From Paenibacillus sp. SC116 (GTDB taxonomy: Bacteria; Bacillota; Bacilli; Paenibacillales; Paenibacillaceae): a stretch of DNA of 64,000 nt. Shown here piece by piece: positions 62,036 to 64,000 of the stretch. Below the pieces are notes generated by a model that saw nothing but the letters and a program-made list of their open reading frames with translations, did not search any database and was not told where the DNA came from. The position numbers and the translations under genes are program-made. The stretch is taken from positions 1-64,000 of the forward strand of contig NZ_JANIOF010000007.1 of NCBI RefSeq assembly GCF_024733555.1. The letters run 5' to 3'. Numbering within the stretch: position 1 is the first letter of the stretch; every line of letters begins with the position of its first letter.

Positions 62036-64000
62036 TTATTTGAATTCCTCTGCATACGCAGAATCAATAGACTCCATTACTGCCTTTGCTTTTTCTTCAG
62101 AATCTGGACTTGAATTTATATTCAAAACCATAATATGCTTACCATCTATTGATCCAAATGCAAAACTTCCATATCCGTGTATGCCACCATTGTGCCCCCA
62201 AAGTACTTGACCATTTGGCAGCTTCATCGTGAATATGCCCAGTCCATAATCTCCAACTTGCTCTGTTTTCACAGCCGTCAACATCTGCTTTAGCTGCTCT
62301 TCTTTCAATAGCTTACCGCCAAGAAGTGCAGACATAAATGTAGACAAATCCTGTCCAGTGGAGATCATATCTCCGGCTGCATTCCCCCAAGATGGATTCA
62401 TTTGTGTAACATCTTTTAATTTTTGATGAAGATAAACGTATCCGCTAGCATGTTTAGATCCTGGTATAAGGGTACTGCTTCCAGGCAGGAAGGTGTCATT
62501 AAGATTGAGAGGTTCTATGATGCGTTTTTCGATTTGCTGATCATAAGTTTCGCCTGTTACTTTTTTAATAATTTGACCGAGCAGCACGTAGTTCGTGTTG
62601 GAGTAGCTGAAGGAAGTTCCTGGCTTAAATAATGGCTTTTCTTTTAATCCGATTTCTACCAGTTCTTCTGCCTTGTAGTCACGGTATAAACTCTCTAGGT
62701 TGTTGGGGTCTTTAAAAAGAACGTCTGTGTAGTTATTAATGCCGCTTGTATGATTGAGCAGTTGGCGAATCGTAACTTTATTTCCATCATAACCGTTGCC
62801 CTTCACCACACCTGGTAGCCATTTTTCTACGGAGTCATCCAAATTGAGTTTGTTCTCACCTGCTAACTGAAGTACAACCGTCGCTACAAATGTCTTTGTA
62901 ATGCTGCCGATGCGGAAGCGTTCATCTGATCCCATTTTGCGACCAGTAGTGATGTCCGCTTTACCAGATGCGTAGCCTTGAAACTTGCCTTGATTGTACG
63001 TAACCGCAGTAACACCTACAATACCGTGTTTCGTTATGTTATCTAGCTGATTTTGCACGCGCTTCGTCTTGGACTCCGTTCCACTGAATTCTTCGGTAAT
63101 AATGTTGAGATGATGATTGTTCTTTGTGTCTCCAAGTAAATTTGTACTCAACGCCATCACATGATCACCACCAGCTATGCCTCCCGCCATGGTAGAGAAT
63201 CCAGGTAAATTCCCACCATGTCCCCAAAAGGACGTTCCATTTGGCAGTTTCGTTTCAAATATACCTAGTCCGTATTTTCCAAGAGGAGATTCAACACCCG
63301 TCATCATTTGCGTGAGCAGCTCTGGCTTTAATAGTTCGCCACCTAGAAGTGCGCTAAAAAACGTGTTCAGATCATCTACTGTCGAAATCATATCTCCGGC
63401 TGCATTTCCCCATGAAGGATTCATTTCAGTTGTGTCTAAAAGCTTGCCTTCAAGTTTGTAATATCCTCTTGCATGAGGACTAGGAAGATGTGAAGAGCTG
63501 CCTGGGACCGACGTTCCTTTGAGCTTTAGAGGATCAATGATGCGCCTCTTAATCTGCTCACCGTATGTTTCGCCTGTAACCTTTTTAATCACAAGTCCAG
63601 CCAGAACCGTATTCGTGTTCGAGTATTCCCAACTTGTTCCCGGAGCAAAAGAAGGTTTGCTACTGATGCCTATACGGACAAGCTCCTCAGTTGTATAGTT
63701 TTTGTGCAAGTTGGAATGAAGGTCTTTTATAAAAGTCTCATTTGCTGTATAGCTCGCGATTCCGCTCGTATGATTCAGCAGCTGGCGGATCGTAATTTTG
63801 CTTGCGTCGTATCCATTTCCTTGCACAACACCTGGCAGCCATTTTTCAATGGAATCATCTAAATTGAGTTTGTTTTCACCTGCTAATTGAAGAATGACCG
63901 TCGCTACAAATGTTTTTGTTGCACTTCCGATTCGAAAGTGGAAATTGGTCTTCAATGGGGTTTTATCGTGGATAGTAGCTTCACCTGAGGCATAGGACCA
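62036..64000 (-). CDS. Two-domain beta-lactamase-type serine hydrolase, cut by window edge
   Basis: The C-terminal 654 codons of a gene whose start lies beyond position 64000. Domain 1 has SATK, YSN and HGG; domain 2 has SITK, YSN and HNG. It is a close paralogue of the gene downstream over its whole visible length, including nearly identical DNA around the SxxK regions. The frame is open to the right edge (WSYASGEATIHD), where the signal peptide should follow. Likely a cell-wall peptide or D-amino-acid hydrolase. Confidence 0.87.
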   Translation of the reverse strand, partial: WSYASGEATIHDKTPLKTNFHFRIGSATKTFVATVILQLAGENKLNLDDSIEKWLPGVVQGNGYDASKITIRQLLNHTSGIASYTANETFIKDLHSNLHKNYTTEELVRIGISSKPSFAPGTSWEYSNTNTVLAGLVIKKVTGETYGEQIKRRIIDPLKLKGTSVPGSSSHLPSPHARGYYKLEGKLLDTTEMNPSWGNAAGDMISTVDDLNTFFSALLGGELLKPELLTQMMTGVESPLGKYGLGIFETKLPNGTSFWGHGGNLPGFSTMAGGIAGGDHVMALSTNLLGDTKNNHHLNIITEEFSGTESKTKRVQNQLDNITKHGIVGVTAVTYNQGKFQGYASGKADITTGRKMGSDERFRIGSITKTFVATVVLQLAGENKLNLDDSVEKWLPGVVKGNGYDGNKVTIRQLLNHTSGINNYTDVLFKDPNNLESLYRDYKAEELVEIGLKEKPLFKPGTSFSYSNTNYVLLGQIIKKVTGETYDQQIEKRIIEPLNLNDTFLPGSSTLIPGSKHASGYVYLHQKLKDVTQMNPSWGNAAGDMISTGQDLSTFMSALLGGKLLKEEQLKQMLTAVKTEQVGDYGLGIFTMKLPNGQVLWGHNGGIHGYGSFAFGSIDGKHIMVLNINSSPDSEEKAKAVMESIDSAYAEEFK

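Noticed and set aside
58350-64000. True antibiotic-resistance beta-lactamases
   Set aside because: Motif spacing, tandem domains and secretion fit PBP4*/D-aminopeptidase-like hydrolases; nothing indicates a class A or AmpC resistance enzyme.

Overview
The window looks like a chromosomal segment of a spore-forming Bacillales bacterium, most probably Paenibacillus or a close relative. The evidence is the perR / ygzB / ygxA / rrn gene order seen in Bacillus subtilis, a yyaC-type sporulation gene, a sigB-rsbVW module, strong AGGAGG ribosome sites and a moderate, mid-40s-looking GC content. The genus is an inference. Most genes lie on the minus strand. No tRNA, CRISPR array, insertion sequence or prophage was recognised. 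The 16S rRNA gene of an rrn operon should start just beyond the left edge; its tandem promoters and leader are inside the window.

Layout: 1-4.5 kb holds rrn promoters, ygxA, ygzB, a glycosyl hydrolase family 18 protein and perR. 4.5-7.2 kb is an ECF sigma factor with two membrane proteins. 7.4-10.7 kb is gatCAB. 11.8-16.5 kb is a two-component system that probably switches on an adjacent peptide-resistance type ABC transporter. 16.7-32 kb is a mix of metabolic, envelope and small stress genes: MBL hydrolase, thioredoxin-like, DedA, cupredoxin, O-antigen-ligase-like, PilZ, methyltransferase, yyaC, cutC, asparaginase, PAP2 and YtxH. It also contains a 30-codon holin-like toxin gene.

32-39 kb contains an amino-acid permease and a general-stress switch: rsbV, rsbW and sigB, preceded on the same strand by a receiver-PP2C phosphatase, a CheR-like methyltransferase and a soluble receiver-histidine kinase. 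This resembles the RsbK/RsbY/RsbM arrangement of Bacillus cereus. Two nearby genes (ytxH, DUF1328) carry sigma-B-like promoters. 40-44 kb holds tcyP, thpR, a GtrA protein and a decayed divergent gene pair.

45-51 kb is the most interesting part. It contains a ComP/ComA-type two-component system and, just upstream and overlapping comP, a 59-codon ComX-like pheromone precursor with a penultimate tryptophan. The promoter region is full of ComA-type TTGCGG/CCGCAA half-sites. No ComQ prenyltransferase is present; instead a stand-alone protein resembling the C-terminal domain of lantibiotic dehydratases lies next to it, behind a structured C-rich leader. A TetR/MBL pair diverges from it.

52.7-56.7 kb is an RNA-ligase operon with two RtcB paralogues separated by an unknown protein. 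It is preceded by two look-alike intrinsic terminators and a 41-codon gene. 56.7-64 kb has a membrane acyltransferase and an expansion of beta-lactamase/PBP4-type serine hydrolases: one single-domain protein and two double-domain proteins, the last cut by the right edge.
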